The notes under the pieces: generated by a model
The model's input: only the letters and a program-made list of their open reading frames with translations
Databases searched by the model: none
What the model was told of the DNA's origin: nothing
Part shown: in pieces, positions 17,956 through 26,801 of the stretch
How the letters are laid out: each line of letters opens with the position of its first letter
Numbering within the stretch: the first letter of the stretch is position 1
Position numbers and translations under genes: made by a program
NCBI RefSeq assembly: GCF_000733755.1
Contig: NZ_JPOF01000002.1
Location: 553,501-617,500 of the forward strand
Direction: 5' to 3'
DNA from: Lachnoclostridium phytofermentans
GTDB lineage: Bacteria; Bacillota; Clostridia; Lachnospirales; Lachnospiraceae
DNA: 64,000 nucleotides

Positions 17956-19170
17956 CTACAACTTATCAAGCCCTTGATACATGCTAACCATTGGCATATA
18001 AATCGCCATTACGATGACACCAATTATGACCGCCATCACAATGATGATAATTGGTTCTAAGGAAGTGGATAGTGATTGTGTGGCTATCTCCACTTCATCT
18101 TCGTAATACTCTGCTACCTTATCTAACATTCCTTCGATATTACCGGTTTCTTCTCCAATGCGTAGCATCTGTGAAACCATCAGGGGAAATAAACCGCTTG
18201 CGGCGATTGGAGCAGATAGGGAAACACCCCGTTCTGCCTCTTCTTTGGTTTTTTCAAGCACCTTTTGAAATAACACGTTAGTCATGGAACGTGATGTTAT
18301 CTCCAATGCTTGTGTTACCGATATCCCCGATCCAATTAAGGTACTTAAGGTGCGTGCAAAGTTAGCGCTGGCACTCTTTACATGCAATCTACCAAGAATC
18401 GGTATCTTTAACTTTAGTTTACCAAATAATAACTTTCCCTCCTCCGATGTATTAAATACCTTCACACCCACCACTACAATAAGTATAATAAAAGCTATGA
18501 AATACCAGCGAAAACGGATCATATCACTAAGCTTCATAACAAACTTTGTAATAAAAGGAAGCTCACTTCCCATCTCCGTAAACATCTTTGCAAATTGAGG
18601 TACAACAACCACGGACATGATAATTAATACTGCGGTTGCCACGAACAATAGCATTACTGGATATATCATAGCTTTTTTCATCAGTGCTTTTAATTTAGCT
18701 GTTTTTTCGAATTGTAAGGCCATTCGCCCGAAAGCTTTATCAAGACTGCCTGAGGCTTCACCAGCCTCTACCATATTGACTAATAGCGACGGGAATACTT
18801 TTGGAGATTTTCTCATCGCCTCTGCCAAAGTTTCTCCCCGTTCCACAGACTGTTTTGTTTCCTTAATGGCACTTTGAAATATCTTGTTTCCTGTCTGTGT
18901 CGATAGCATATCTAAGGCATTCACAACCGTTACACCGGCATTTAAAATACTTTGAAACTGCCTGCAAAATACGGATAGTTCCCTTACCTTTACCGGGCTC
19001 CCGATAGTGATATTGATATCTTTATTTAAAAGGTTTAACTCTGTTACTGTGATTGGAATAAGTCCTTCTCCTCGAAGAGATACACGAACCTTTGTCTCAT
19101 CTGAGGCTTCCAGTTTCCCCTTTTTTTCTTTCCCTTCTTTAGTAATAGCAACATAAGAGAATTCTGACAT
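17956..19170 (-). CDS. pilC: type IV pilus inner-membrane platform protein PilC
   Basis: The 404-residue protein has two T2SSF domains (about 70-190 and 270-395) with the repeated motif of this family (FCRQFQSILNAGVTVVNALD, then FARTLSTLIGSGISVTQALE) and membrane helices near 168-190, 220-240 and 375-395. It is the membrane platform on which the extension and retraction ATPases work. TAAGGAGGATAAG precedes the ATG. The 316 bases between it and pilT contain no gene. Confidence 0.93.
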   Translation of the reverse strand: MSEFSYVAITKEGKEKKGKLEASDETKVRVSLRGEGLIPITVTELNLLNKDINITIGSPVKVRELSVFCRQFQSILNAGVTVVNALDMLSTQTGNKIFQSAIKETKQSVERGETLAEAMRKSPKVFPSLLVNMVEAGEASGSLDKAFGRMALQFEKTAKLKALMKKAMIYPVMLLFVATAVLIIMSVVVVPQFAKMFTEMGSELPFITKFVMKLSDMIRFRWYFIAFIILIVVVGVKVFNTSEEGKLLFGKLKLKIPILGRLHVKSASANFARTLSTLIGSGISVTQALEITSRSMTNVLFQKVLEKTKEEAERGVSLSAPIAASGLFPLMVSQMLRIGEETGNIEGMLDKVAEYYEDEVEIATQSLSTSLEPIIIIVMAVIIGVIVMAIYMPMVSMYQGLDKL

Positions 19171-19486
19171 TCTTATCCTCCTTAGTGTTATTAAACTACA
19201 ACACTGATTAATATAAAGAACTTCAAAAAACTACTCGAGGTTCTTTATTAACCCTGACTCTTTAATATTTAAAATAGTCAATCAATAATTACGTATAACT
19301 AAAATAATAGCGAGTAATTAAGGATACTATTATTTAAATTGATAGGAGTCCTATTATTCAAATCAGTAATAAATCTCTACCATCACATATTATTCGATAG
19401 CCCCTACCTTACTAATGGATATGAATTCGCTACTAAGATCCATGGTAATCTTCTACTAAAACACTAAATCAATAAATTCCCACTTC
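19171..19486. other. non-coding gap between pilT and pilC
   Basis: No open frame with a ribosome site is seen on either strand. The sequence is A+T-rich with short imperfect palindromes around 19219-19250 (AAAGAAC...GTTCTTT); I see no clear promoter or terminator. Confidence 0.4.
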
Positions 19487-20542
19487 TTAAAATAACTTTC
19501 TCTCCAGCGCCCTTGGATCTAACGCATAACGGATTGCATGTTCTGCATCAACTTTTCGGTGCAAATAAAGATCATATATTGCATCGTCCATTGTTTGCAT
19601 CCCATATTTTTTATTTGTCTGTATCATAGAATCAATCTGGTGTGTTTTTGCTTCACGAATCAAATTCTTTATCGAAGAATTGGCATGCATGACCTCAAAG
19701 GCCGCAACTCTCCCTGTCTGTTCCTGATTCGGAATTAATTGCTGTGATATTACCGATTCCAGTACCGAGGCTAGCTGAATTCTTATCTGCTGTTGTTGGT
19801 GTGGCGAAAATACATCGATAATACGATCGATGGTATTTGCTGCACCTGTCGTGTGTAATGTGGAAAATACAAGATGTCCTGTTTCTGCCGCAGTGATAGC
19901 GATTGAGATGGTATCTAAATCTCTCATCTCACCAACTAAAATTACGTCAGGATCTTCTCTGAGAGCAGCTCGTAATGCTTGTGCATAACCTGTGGTATCA
20001 AGACCAATTTCTCGTTGATTCACAACTGCTTTTTTATGATTATGTAGATATTCGATAGGGTCTTCTAGAGTTATGATGTGTGTATTATAAGATGAATTGA
20101 TAATATCGATTAAGGATGCTAACGTGGTTGATTTACCGCTCCCGGTTGGTCCAGTCACTAATATTAGCCCTCTCTTTTTTTCCGTGAGTTCAATCACCGA
20201 ACTTGGAATACCTAATTCTTCTGCACTGGGAATGATAGTTCCTACCAGACGTATTACCAAAGCATAGGAGCCTCTCTGCCGAAAGATATTAACACGAAAT
20301 CTCCCAACACCAGGCATTGCATAAGCGAAATCAACTTCCCCCTTCTCCTCCATCACTTGCCTTACTCGTTCATTAAGGAGCGGTTTTACTAAATTTTCAG
20401 TGTCAATCGGCTGCATCCGCGGATAGTCTAAATTTCTTAGTTCCCCATGCACCCGTATCTTAGGTGGTATTCCTACGGTAATATGTAAATCAGAGGCACC
20501 TTTGTCCTTGGATTGTCGTAACAATTCATCAATGGTTACCAT
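19487..20542 (-). CDS. pilT: pilus retraction ATPase PilT
   Basis: The 351-residue protein has an N-terminal PAS-like domain and a RecA-type ATPase core: Walker A GPTGSGKSTT near residue 134, Asp box DPIEYLHNHKK, Walker B VILVGEMRDLDTI, and His box FSTLHTTGA. The C-terminal motif (AIRYALDPRALE) is also PilT-like. It depolymerises the pilus, driving twitching or DNA uptake. I chose ATG 20542, which lies 9 bases after GAGGTG; the two earlier candidate codons overlap this ribosome site. Presence of pilT implies retractable pili. Confidence 0.93.
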   Translation of the reverse strand: MVTIDELLRQSKDKGASDLHITVGIPPKIRVHGELRNLDYPRMQPIDTENLVKPLLNERVRQVMEEKGEVDFAYAMPGVGRFRVNIFRQRGSYALVIRLVGTIIPSAEELGIPSSVIELTEKKRGLILVTGPTGSGKSTTLASLIDIINSSYNTHIITLEDPIEYLHNHKKAVVNQREIGLDTTGYAQALRAALREDPDVILVGEMRDLDTISIAITAAETGHLVFSTLHTTGAANTIDRIIDVFSPHQQQQIRIQLASVLESVISQQLIPNQEQTGRVAAFEVMHANSSIKNLIREAKTHQIDSMIQTNKKYGMQTMDDAIYDLYLHRKVDAEHAIRYALDPRALERKLF

Positions 20543-20591
20543 GGTTATCATCACCTCTCAATTGATAAACTAATCTATGTAAACTTATTTA

Positions 20592-22319
20592 CTAGGAATC
20601 CTCGTCATTGCTATAAGCAATCCGCCTCATCTCCTCAAGTGAAGTGACACCTTCAAGAACCAAGTGTTTTACACTTTGCTTTAAAGTACACATCCCTTCT
20701 TTTTGCGCTTCCTCCTGTAATTCCTTTGCAGTACAGTTTTTCGATATCATTGCCTTAATACGACTTGATATTGGCATGATTTCATAAACGCCTATTCGTC
20801 CTAAATAACCAGTTTCGTTACAGCTTGGACAACCACATGATTCAAAAACAGAAAACTTCTCCCCTTCTTTTTGTTCCAGAAGTTGATAATCTGTTGAGGA
20901 TAGATTCCTTAGGCGTTTACATTTGCATAAGCGTCTCACTAAACGTTGTGCAATTACGCCAATCGTTGCATCTGCTAGCAGATATGGTTCGATGCCCATA
21001 TCAACAAGTCGTGTAATCGAGCTTGCCGCAGAGTTTGTATGTAAGGTACTAACTACGAGGTGCCCTGTTATGGAAGCTGTCACTGCTATCGAGGCTGTTT
21101 CTTGATCCCTGATTTCTCCAATCATAATAATATCCGGATCTTGTCTTAAAATTGACCTCAATGCACTTGCAAAGGTTAAATCAGCCTTTGTGTTTACTTG
21201 TACTTGATTTATACCATTTATGTTCGCCTCAACAGGATCCTCTACTGTGATAATGTTTACATCTTCTTTATTGAGCTCGCTAAGAGCTGTATAAAGCGTG
21301 GTTGATTTACCGCTTCCGGTCGGTCCGGTCACGAGAAGCATTCCGTGAGGGTTTTCCAGTAGCTTATTAAACTTATGTAACTCATCTTTGGTAAATCCAA
21401 GATGACTCTTGTCCCTTGTAAGGGCGTTCTTAGCAGTCAAACGCATTACTATTTTTTCTCCATAAACGGTTGGCAGAATAGAAACTCTGATATCATATTC
21501 CACCTTATCTACATCCTGCGTAATACGTCCATCCTGAGGTTTACGCTTTTCTGAAATATCCATTCCTCCAATAATTTTTATCCTTGCTATTATTGCTGAT
21601 AACATGGTATCTGGATATTCCCCCACTTCCTGAAGGGCTCCATCCACTCGGTAACGTACCCGAATATGCCCCTCCAGTGGTTCAATATGTATATCACTGG
21701 CTCGCTGTCTTACCGCTTGTTCAATGATTGTTCTGACTAATATAACAATCGGTGCATTATTAACACTGGTATTTAACTCATTCTCTAGTTCTTTATACAG
21801 GCTTTCTTTTTCTTTTGTAAATTGTTTCGCGACAGCCTGTACCTCTGCATTGCCATAATAGCGGTCAATTGCAGCCATAATCTCCTGATTCGTCGCAATA
21901 ACCGGGATAATCTGGGTATTGGTAACAATCGATAAATCATCGATTGCTATCATATCCAAAGGATTCTCCATCGCAACCAACAGCTTCGTGACACTGCCCT
22001 CTGCGAATGCAAAGGGCAGCATTACATACTTTTTTAAAATGGATGGCTCGGTTATAAGGTTTAATACCTCTTCTTTTATACGAATCGAAGCTAATTCAAT
22101 TCGTTCCAAACCTAACTGCTTTACCAGGGCATTTGCTATCTCACTCTCCGTGGTAAAACCCATGTCTACTAAAATGGTCCCTAACTTCTTTTGTTCCTTT
22201 TTCTGACGTTCCAAGGCTTTTTCAAGCTGTTTGTTGTTAATGATTCCCTCCTCCATTAACAAATCTCCTAAACGTCTTTTTCGGTGTAGTAACCCTTGTG
22301 TTGTAGTATGCTTTACCAA
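20592..22319 (-). CDS. pilB: pilus extension ATPase PilB (GspE family)
   Basis: The 575-residue protein has an N-terminal MshEN domain (about 10-150, with LGDLLMEEGIINNKQLEKAL), a RecA-type core with Walker A GPTGSGKSTTL near 328, Walker B IIMIGEIRDQETA and His box STLHTNSA, and a C-terminal zinc module (CKCKR ... CGCPSC near 460-500). MshEN domains often bind cyclic di-GMP, which would link pilus extension to that messenger; binding here is inference. The start is TTG 22319, 5 bases after AAGGA, and lies only 16 bases after the pflA stop. Confidence 0.93.
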   Translation of the reverse strand: MVKHTTTQGLLHRKRRLGDLLMEEGIINNKQLEKALERQKKEQKKLGTILVDMGFTTESEIANALVKQLGLERIELASIRIKEEVLNLITEPSILKKYVMLPFAFAEGSVTKLLVAMENPLDMIAIDDLSIVTNTQIIPVIATNQEIMAAIDRYYGNAEVQAVAKQFTKEKESLYKELENELNTSVNNAPIVILVRTIIEQAVRQRASDIHIEPLEGHIRVRYRVDGALQEVGEYPDTMLSAIIARIKIIGGMDISEKRKPQDGRITQDVDKVEYDIRVSILPTVYGEKIVMRLTAKNALTRDKSHLGFTKDELHKFNKLLENPHGMLLVTGPTGSGKSTTLYTALSELNKEDVNIITVEDPVEANINGINQVQVNTKADLTFASALRSILRQDPDIIMIGEIRDQETASIAVTASITGHLVVSTLHTNSAASSITRLVDMGIEPYLLADATIGVIAQRLVRRLCKCKRLRNLSSTDYQLLEQKEGEKFSVFESCGCPSCNETGYLGRIGVYEIMPISSRIKAMISKNCTAKELQEEAQKEGMCTLKQSVKHLVLEGVTSLEEMRRIAYSNDEDS

Positions 22320-22335
22320 AGCTATCCTTCCCCAT

Positions 22336-23091
22336 CTAACTTAAGGTAGACCTCTGCTTATTTATTGCTTCCTTTCTTGCCTTAAGGATAATATTTCGAA
22401 TATTAACTGCGTCATCCACGTTCATATCTGGTACTCCCTCTAAGGGATATGTCATATTCATTGCCTCATACTTACTTTTTCCCATCGTATGATAAGGAAG
22501 TACATCTAAGGCTTTTAAGGACGTTAATTCTGCTAAAAACTCTCCTAATTGTCTTAATTCTGCAGGCTCATCGGTTAGCCCTGGTACTGCGACAAATCGT
22601 ATCCATAATGTAACCTTTTGCTCTGACAGAAATCGTGCAAACTCTAAGATGTTAGAATTCTCATGTCCTGTTAACTCTTTATGCTTTATAGAATCTATCT
22701 GTTTTATATCTAACATAACTAAGTCTGTTACTTTTAATAACGGTTGAAACTTTTCCTTATCCGCTGGTCGAAATGTAATCCCTGATGTATCAAGACAGGT
22801 ATGAATTCCCTTTTTCTTCGCCGCTTCAAACAATTCAGTAACAAACTCTAGCTGTAGTAAAGGCTCTCCACCTGTGACTGTAATCCCGCCGCCTTTTAAA
22901 AATTCCTTGTAAGAATCATATTCCTTTAGAATATCATCTACTGAACGAAGTGTACCTCCATTTACTTCCCAAGTATCCGGGTTATGACAGTACTTACACC
23001 TCATCGGACATCCCTGCAAAAATACGACAAAACGTATTCCTGGTCCGTCTACTGTTCCAAATGATTCTGTTGAATGGACTTTTCCTAACAT
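22336..23091 (-). CDS. pflA: pyruvate formate-lyase activating enzyme (radical SAM)
   Basis: The 251-residue protein has the radical SAM cluster motif CPMRCKYCHNPDTW (Cys-x3-Cys-x2-Cys) near residues 27-40, preceded by TVDGPGIRFVVFLQG, and the glycine-rich GGITVTGGEPLLQ segment that binds S-adenosylmethionine. It abstracts hydrogen from the glycyl residue of pyruvate formate-lyase. I use ATG 23091, because GGAGG lies 5 bases upstream and the length then fits the family; the frame extends 35 codons further without a ribosome site. It is followed after 16 bases by pilB. Confidence 0.94.
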   Translation of the reverse strand: MLGKVHSTESFGTVDGPGIRFVVFLQGCPMRCKYCHNPDTWEVNGGTLRSVDDILKEYDSYKEFLKGGGITVTGGEPLLQLEFVTELFEAAKKKGIHTCLDTSGITFRPADKEKFQPLLKVTDLVMLDIKQIDSIKHKELTGHENSNILEFARFLSEQKVTLWIRFVAVPGLTDEPAELRQLGEFLAELTSLKALDVLPYHTMGKSKYEAMNMTYPLEGVPDMNVDDAVNIRNIILKARKEAINKQRSTLS

Positions 23092-23349
23092 ACTTCCTCC
23101 GTTTCTTCCGGTGTGGATAGGAGCTTTTTCGCTCCGTAGAAATTCATAGGTTGCAATCAATACCTTTGAATTTCTTGTCACACTTCCTTGGTACAAAATC
23201 TGTCAGTCCAATCCCATAAGATTCGCCAGCAAAAAAAACTAAATCACTGGTCGAAACGCATTTTACAAGGAAATTACAACACAAACCAAGAAAATGCAAG
23301 GCAATATTACTCCTTTTTTATGCAAAACTAGTAATATTGGACTAGCTAT

Positions 23350-23378
23350 AATATACCAAATATTGGAATTCAAGTCAA
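23350..23378 (-). promoter_or_regulatory. promoter of pflA and possibly the pilus cluster
   Basis: On the minus strand TTGACT (23378-23373) and TATATT (23355-23350) are 17 bases apart. It would give a leader of about 250 bases before pflA. Confidence 0.6.
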
Positions 23379-23518
23379 TGACTAAATATACATCTCATCG
23401 CTATTTTTCGAGTTAAAACGCCTCTCCATAATTTTAACTTTTCTATATAACACCATATAATAGAAACAATAGGAGCCCACTACCACCATGCCTAAGTTGA
23501 GCCAGCAAGCTGTCTCAC

Positions 23519-23533
23519 TTGTCATGAATAAAA
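23519..23533 (+). repeat. tail of the dispersed CTTGTCATGAAT repeat (partial copy)
   Basis: CTTGTCATGAATAAAA matches the end of the repeats at 1215-1260 and 30914-30960; the preceding hairpin here has a different sequence. Confidence 0.45.
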
Positions 23534-23576
23534 CGGTAGCAAACTCCTATCGACTTCACTTCATATTTTATTTTCC

Positions 23577-23601
23577 TAAAAGTGATTGGAGTTCACTTTT
23601 A
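23577..23601 (-). terminator. terminator-like hairpin after the glycyl-radical protein gene
   Basis: On the minus strand TAAAAGTGAA pairs with TTCACTTTTA-like sequence (stem AAAAGTGA/TCACTTTT), 17 bases after the stop. The following T run is short. Confidence 0.5.
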
Positions 23602-23617
23602 CTCACAAAATAATTAC

Positions 23618-23854
23618 TTACATAGACTGATGAAATGTTCTTGAGATAACATCATCCTGCTGCTCTTTTGTAAGTTTTGTAAAGTTTACTGCATAACCAG
23701 AAACACGTACTGTTAGCTGTGGGTAATTTTCTGGATGAGCCTGTGCATCTAATAAAGTTTCTTTTGTGAACACATTAACATTTAAGTGATGGCCACCTTT
23801 TTCAACATAACCATCTAATAAAGATACTAAGTTTTCTACCTGTTGATTCGACAT
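23618..23854 (-). CDS. stand-alone glycyl-radical domain of pyruvate formate-lyase (GrcA-like)
   Basis: The 78-residue protein corresponds to the last part of a normal pyruvate formate-lyase: [11 protein letters not shown], then [19 protein letters not shown] with the radical glycine at G53, and the ending [15 protein letters not shown]. The catalytic subunit at 24296-26353 lacks exactly this region, so the two should form one active site after activation by PflA. GrcA of E. coli (YfiD) is a related spare part for damaged enzyme, but there the main enzyme is complete. The start is ATG 23854 behind AAGGAGG; a longer frame begins 7 codons upstream without a ribosome site. It is 217 bases after the 68-residue gene. 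Confidence 0.88.
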   Translation of the reverse strand: MSNQQVENLVSLLDGYVEKGGHHLNVNVFTKETLLDAQAHPENYPQLTVRVSGYAVNFTKLTKEQQDDVISRTFHQSM

Positions 23855-24071
23855 ACTAACCTCCTTCTGCCACATGTCGGCACACCTTAGAGCGATATAC
23901 CGTTATATAGTATATAAATATAAAAATCTATGATAAAATCCAAAAGGACTTAACTTTAGATTATCTTGGTATGCTGTTTTTAACTAATCTTAGTCTTATG
24001 CTATGGAATTTTTTATAACTAAGATAATAGAAAAACAACAAATTTTCTAACTTATTTTTCTAGGACCCTTC

Positions 24072-24278
24072 TTACATGTCATCAAAACCTTTATGCAATG
24101 TCGGAACCTGGCATGCAACGTTGCCACCCCTACAATCTGCACTGATGGACTTCTTATCTATCCGGTCCGCTGCCATAAAATTAGAATCCTCTACTGTTAT
24201 ATTCATATGCCCGCCACCGCCTTCGACAAATTGGTCAAGCATAGCAACCAGTTCATTAATTCTTTCTTGTTCAGTCAT
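24072..24278 (-). CDS. 68-residue protein resembling the start of the glycyl-radical domain
   Basis: The first 30 residues (INELVAMLDQFVEGGGGHMN and neighbours) align with the start of the 78-residue glycyl-radical protein ([20 protein letters not shown]), but the rest differs completely: no RVSGYAV motif, two Cys (49 and 56) and the ending QVPTLHKGFDDM. It therefore cannot carry a glycyl radical. It starts 17 bases after the stop of the catalytic subunit gene behind AAAGGATGG and is clearly cotranscribed with it. A structural cap, regulator or competitor of the radical domain is conceivable. I do not recognise an established function. A frameshift does not restore the missing motif. Confidence 0.7.
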   Translation of the reverse strand: MTEQERINELVAMLDQFVEGGGGHMNITVEDSNFMAADRIDKKSISADCRGGNVACQVPTLHKGFDDM

Positions 24279-24295
24279 ATCGGACCCATCCTTTC

Positions 24296-26353
24296 TTAGT
24301 CGTCAGCCATAAGATCTAAGTCTAAGTCTCCAGCAAATAATACATCATTCTTACCCAATGCTCCTGGTACAATGGAGAAGGTATTGGAAATACCATCCTG
24401 AGCATCGCGGAATGGAAGTTTTGCAACAGATGCAAGTGAGGCTGCTGCACCATGAGTATCACGGCGATGCATTGGATTAGCACCAGGTGCTAAAGGCTCA
24501 CCTTTCTTACGTCCGTCTGGAGTATTACCAGTCTTCTTACCATAAACTACATTAGAAGTAATAGTTAAAATTGACATAGTTGGGTATCCATCACGATAAG
24601 TGTGGTGTTTACGAATCATATTCATGAAGTCGTGAACTAATTGTACCGCGATATCGTCAACACGGTCATCATTGTTACCGTACTTTGGATAATCCCCTTC
24701 GATTTCGTAATCTGTTACAATGCCATTCTCATCACGAATTACTTTTACTTTAGCATACTTAATTGCGCTTAGAGAGTCTGCTACAACAGAAAGTCCAGCA
24801 ATACCAGTTGCAAAGTAACGCTTTACATCACGGTCATGAAGTGCCATCTGAATTCTCTCATAGCTGTATTTGTCATGCATGTAGTGGATTACATTTAATG
24901 TATTCACATAAAGCTCTGCAAGCCACTCCATCATATCTTTGTATTTTGCCATAACATCATCATAATTTAGGTACTCACCCTCAACTGGACGGTATTTTGG
25001 TCCTACCTGAATCTTAAGGACTTCATCCACACCACCATTGATAGCGTAAAGAAGACATTTTGCAAGATTTGCACGAGCTCCAAAGAACTGCATCTCTTTA
25101 CCAATTCTCATAGAGGATACACAACAAGCGATTGCATAATCATCACCATGAGTTGGACGCATGATATCGTCATTTTCATACTGAATGGAGGATGACTTAA
25201 TTGACATCTTCGCACAGTATTCCTTAAAATATCTTGGAAGTCTAGTAGACCATAGCACTGTCATGTTTGGTTCTGGAGCAGTACCAAGGTTATCAAGAGT
25301 ATGAAGGTAACGGAAGGAAGTCTTTGTTACCATATGACGTCCATCAGTCCCAATACCTGCGATACTCTCTGTTACCCAAGTAGGGTCACCGGAGAATAGG
25401 GCATTGTATTCAGGTGTTCTTGCAAACTTCACAAGACGAAGTTTCATAATAAAATGATCGATATATTCTTGTGCTTGTTTTTCTGTAATAACACCATTGT
25501 CTAAATCTCTCTGGATATAAATGTCAAGGAAGGTAGATGTACGGCCTAAGCTCATAGCCGCACCGTTTTGCTCCTTAACCGCTGCAAGATATCCGAAATA
25601 GAGCCACTGAATTGCTTCTTTTGCATTGGTAGCTGGCTTAGTAATATCATATCCATAGATTGAACCTAGCTTCGCTAGTTCCTTTAATGCACGAATTTGC
25701 TCTGCTAATTCTTCTCTTAAACGTATATTCTTACTTGTCATTCTCTTTAGAGATGTTGCAAGTTGTTCTTTTTTGTCTTCTATAAGGAAATCTGTACCAT
25801 AAAGTGCTACTCTACGGTAATCTCCAATAATTCTACCTCTACCATAGGCATCTGGCAAACCAGTAATGATTGCTGATTTTCTGGCGAGTTTCATTTCATC
25901 CGTGTACGCATCAAATACACCTTGATTATGTGTCTTACGGTAATCCGTAAAAATACGCACTACCTCATCATCTACCTCGTATCCATTTTCATGGCATGCA
26001 TTCTGTGCCATACGAATACCGCCAAATACATGTAGGGATCTCTTAAAAGGTTTATCGGTTTGAAAACCAACAATTGTTTCAAGATCTTTATCTAAATAAC
26101 CAGGACCGTGAGAAACGATAGTAGATACTACTTTAGTATCCATATCAAGGACTCCGCCCTTTTCTAATTCTTTCTTAGAAAGCTCCATAACCTGAGCCCA
26201 AAGTTTATTGGTGGCTTCGGTTGGTCCTGCTAAAAAGGATTCATCACCATCATACATTGTATAATTGTTCTGGATAAAATCTCGAACATTTACTGTGGTG
26301 CACCATCTTCCTTGCTTAAAACCTTCCCATTCCTGTTTCATAACTGAAGTCAT
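24296..26353 (-). CDS. pflB: pyruvate formate-lyase catalytic subunit lacking the glycyl-radical domain
   Basis: The 685-residue protein follows formate C-acetyltransferase from the N terminus ([20 protein letters not shown]) to [17 protein letters not shown] near its end, then stops with [10 protein letters not shown]. The catalytic pair Cys410-Cys411 is present (AIACCVSSM), as is [12 protein letters not shown]. Canonical enzymes have about 750-760 residues, and the missing piece is the glycyl-radical domain, found on the gene at 23618-23854. The enzyme converts pyruvate and CoA to acetyl-CoA and formate. I use ATG 26353, 6 bases after AGGAGG; an ATG one codon upstream is too close, and the long extension to 26443 is unsupported. 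Confidence 0.93.
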   Translation of the reverse strand: MTSVMKQEWEGFKQGRWCTTVNVRDFIQNNYTMYDGDESFLAGPTEATNKLWAQVMELSKKELEKGGVLDMDTKVVSTIVSHGPGYLDKDLETIVGFQTDKPFKRSLHVFGGIRMAQNACHENGYEVDDEVVRIFTDYRKTHNQGVFDAYTDEMKLARKSAIITGLPDAYGRGRIIGDYRRVALYGTDFLIEDKKEQLATSLKRMTSKNIRLREELAEQIRALKELAKLGSIYGYDITKPATNAKEAIQWLYFGYLAAVKEQNGAAMSLGRTSTFLDIYIQRDLDNGVITEKQAQEYIDHFIMKLRLVKFARTPEYNALFSGDPTWVTESIAGIGTDGRHMVTKTSFRYLHTLDNLGTAPEPNMTVLWSTRLPRYFKEYCAKMSIKSSSIQYENDDIMRPTHGDDYAIACCVSSMRIGKEMQFFGARANLAKCLLYAINGGVDEVLKIQVGPKYRPVEGEYLNYDDVMAKYKDMMEWLAELYVNTLNVIHYMHDKYSYERIQMALHDRDVKRYFATGIAGLSVVADSLSAIKYAKVKVIRDENGIVTDYEIEGDYPKYGNNDDRVDDIAVQLVHDFMNMIRKHHTYRDGYPTMSILTITSNVVYGKKTGNTPDGRKKGEPLAPGANPMHRRDTHGAAASLASVAKLPFRDAQDGISNTFSIVPGALGKNDVLFAGDLDLDLMADD

Positions 26354-26452
26354 CATTATCCTCCTTACGCTGTTGCAGCTGTGTGGAATGAACTCGGGAG
26401 CAAGCTTATTATTACGAAAAGCTTGACCAGTAAACCACAACATATTGATGAG

Positions 26453-26470
26453 TTGTTAAAAAATAGACAA
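26453..26470. promoter_or_regulatory. candidate Rex operator upstream of pflB
   Basis: TTGTTAAAAAATAGACAA fits the Rex consensus TTGTTAANNNNTTAACAA at 16 of 18 positions, counting the free spacer. It lies 100 bases before the pflB start. Rex represses fermentative genes in Firmicutes according to the NADH/NAD+ ratio. Confidence 0.4.
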
Positions 26471-26634
26471 TATATTGTAAAAAAATCTATTCCAAGTTCT
26501 TAGCATCATTATATAAGAAATAGCAATGATTATCAATATTGAAAATTATAGAAAATAGAATACATTTATTCTATTAGATTATACTAATATACCAAAAACG
26601 AATATTTAGTCACAAAAATGATAACTCTTTTGGG

Positions 26635-26663
26635 TTGAGTACTGTATTTTCCTGTGCTATAAT
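26635..26663 (+). promoter_or_regulatory. sigma-A promoter of the DUF1846 gene
   Basis: TTGAGT (26635-26640), a 17-base spacer and a perfect TATAAT (26658-26663) preceded by TGTGC. Confidence 0.7.
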
Positions 26664-26801
26664 AGTCGTGTTTGAGATCTATTGACCCATATTGTTGTAT
26701 TTTATAGTAATACCCTAATTGGTAGTCAAAACAGAGGTTGAGTTGACCTCTCTTATCAAAATAAAAATGTAATAGGATAAATAAAGAAGGGACGGTACCA
26801 C

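Larger units (their letters stand above)
23092..23617. other. intergenic region between the glycyl-radical gene and pflA
   Basis: Contains, from right to left, a terminator-like hairpin (23577-23601), an inverted repeat ATAGGAG...CTCCTAT (about 23469-23551) enclosing the tail of the dispersed CTTGTCATGAAT repeat, the pflA promoter (23350-23378), and a long pflA leader. In that leader a possible 13-codon frame starts at TTG after AAAAAAGGAG (about 23325 downward), and a GGAGC/GCTCC hairpin lies near 23118-23134. Confidence 0.45.
26354..26801. other. divergent promoter region between pflB and the DUF1846 gene
   Basis: A+T-rich region of 448 bases without a credible gene. It holds a Rex-like palindrome in the pflB leader (26453-26470) and a strong promoter facing the DUF1846 gene (26635-26663). 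Confidence 0.6.

Noticed and set aside
24072..24278. Frameshifted second glycyl-radical domain
   Set aside because: No frame after the shared 30 residues restores RVSGYAV, so a simple frameshift does not explain the 68-residue protein.
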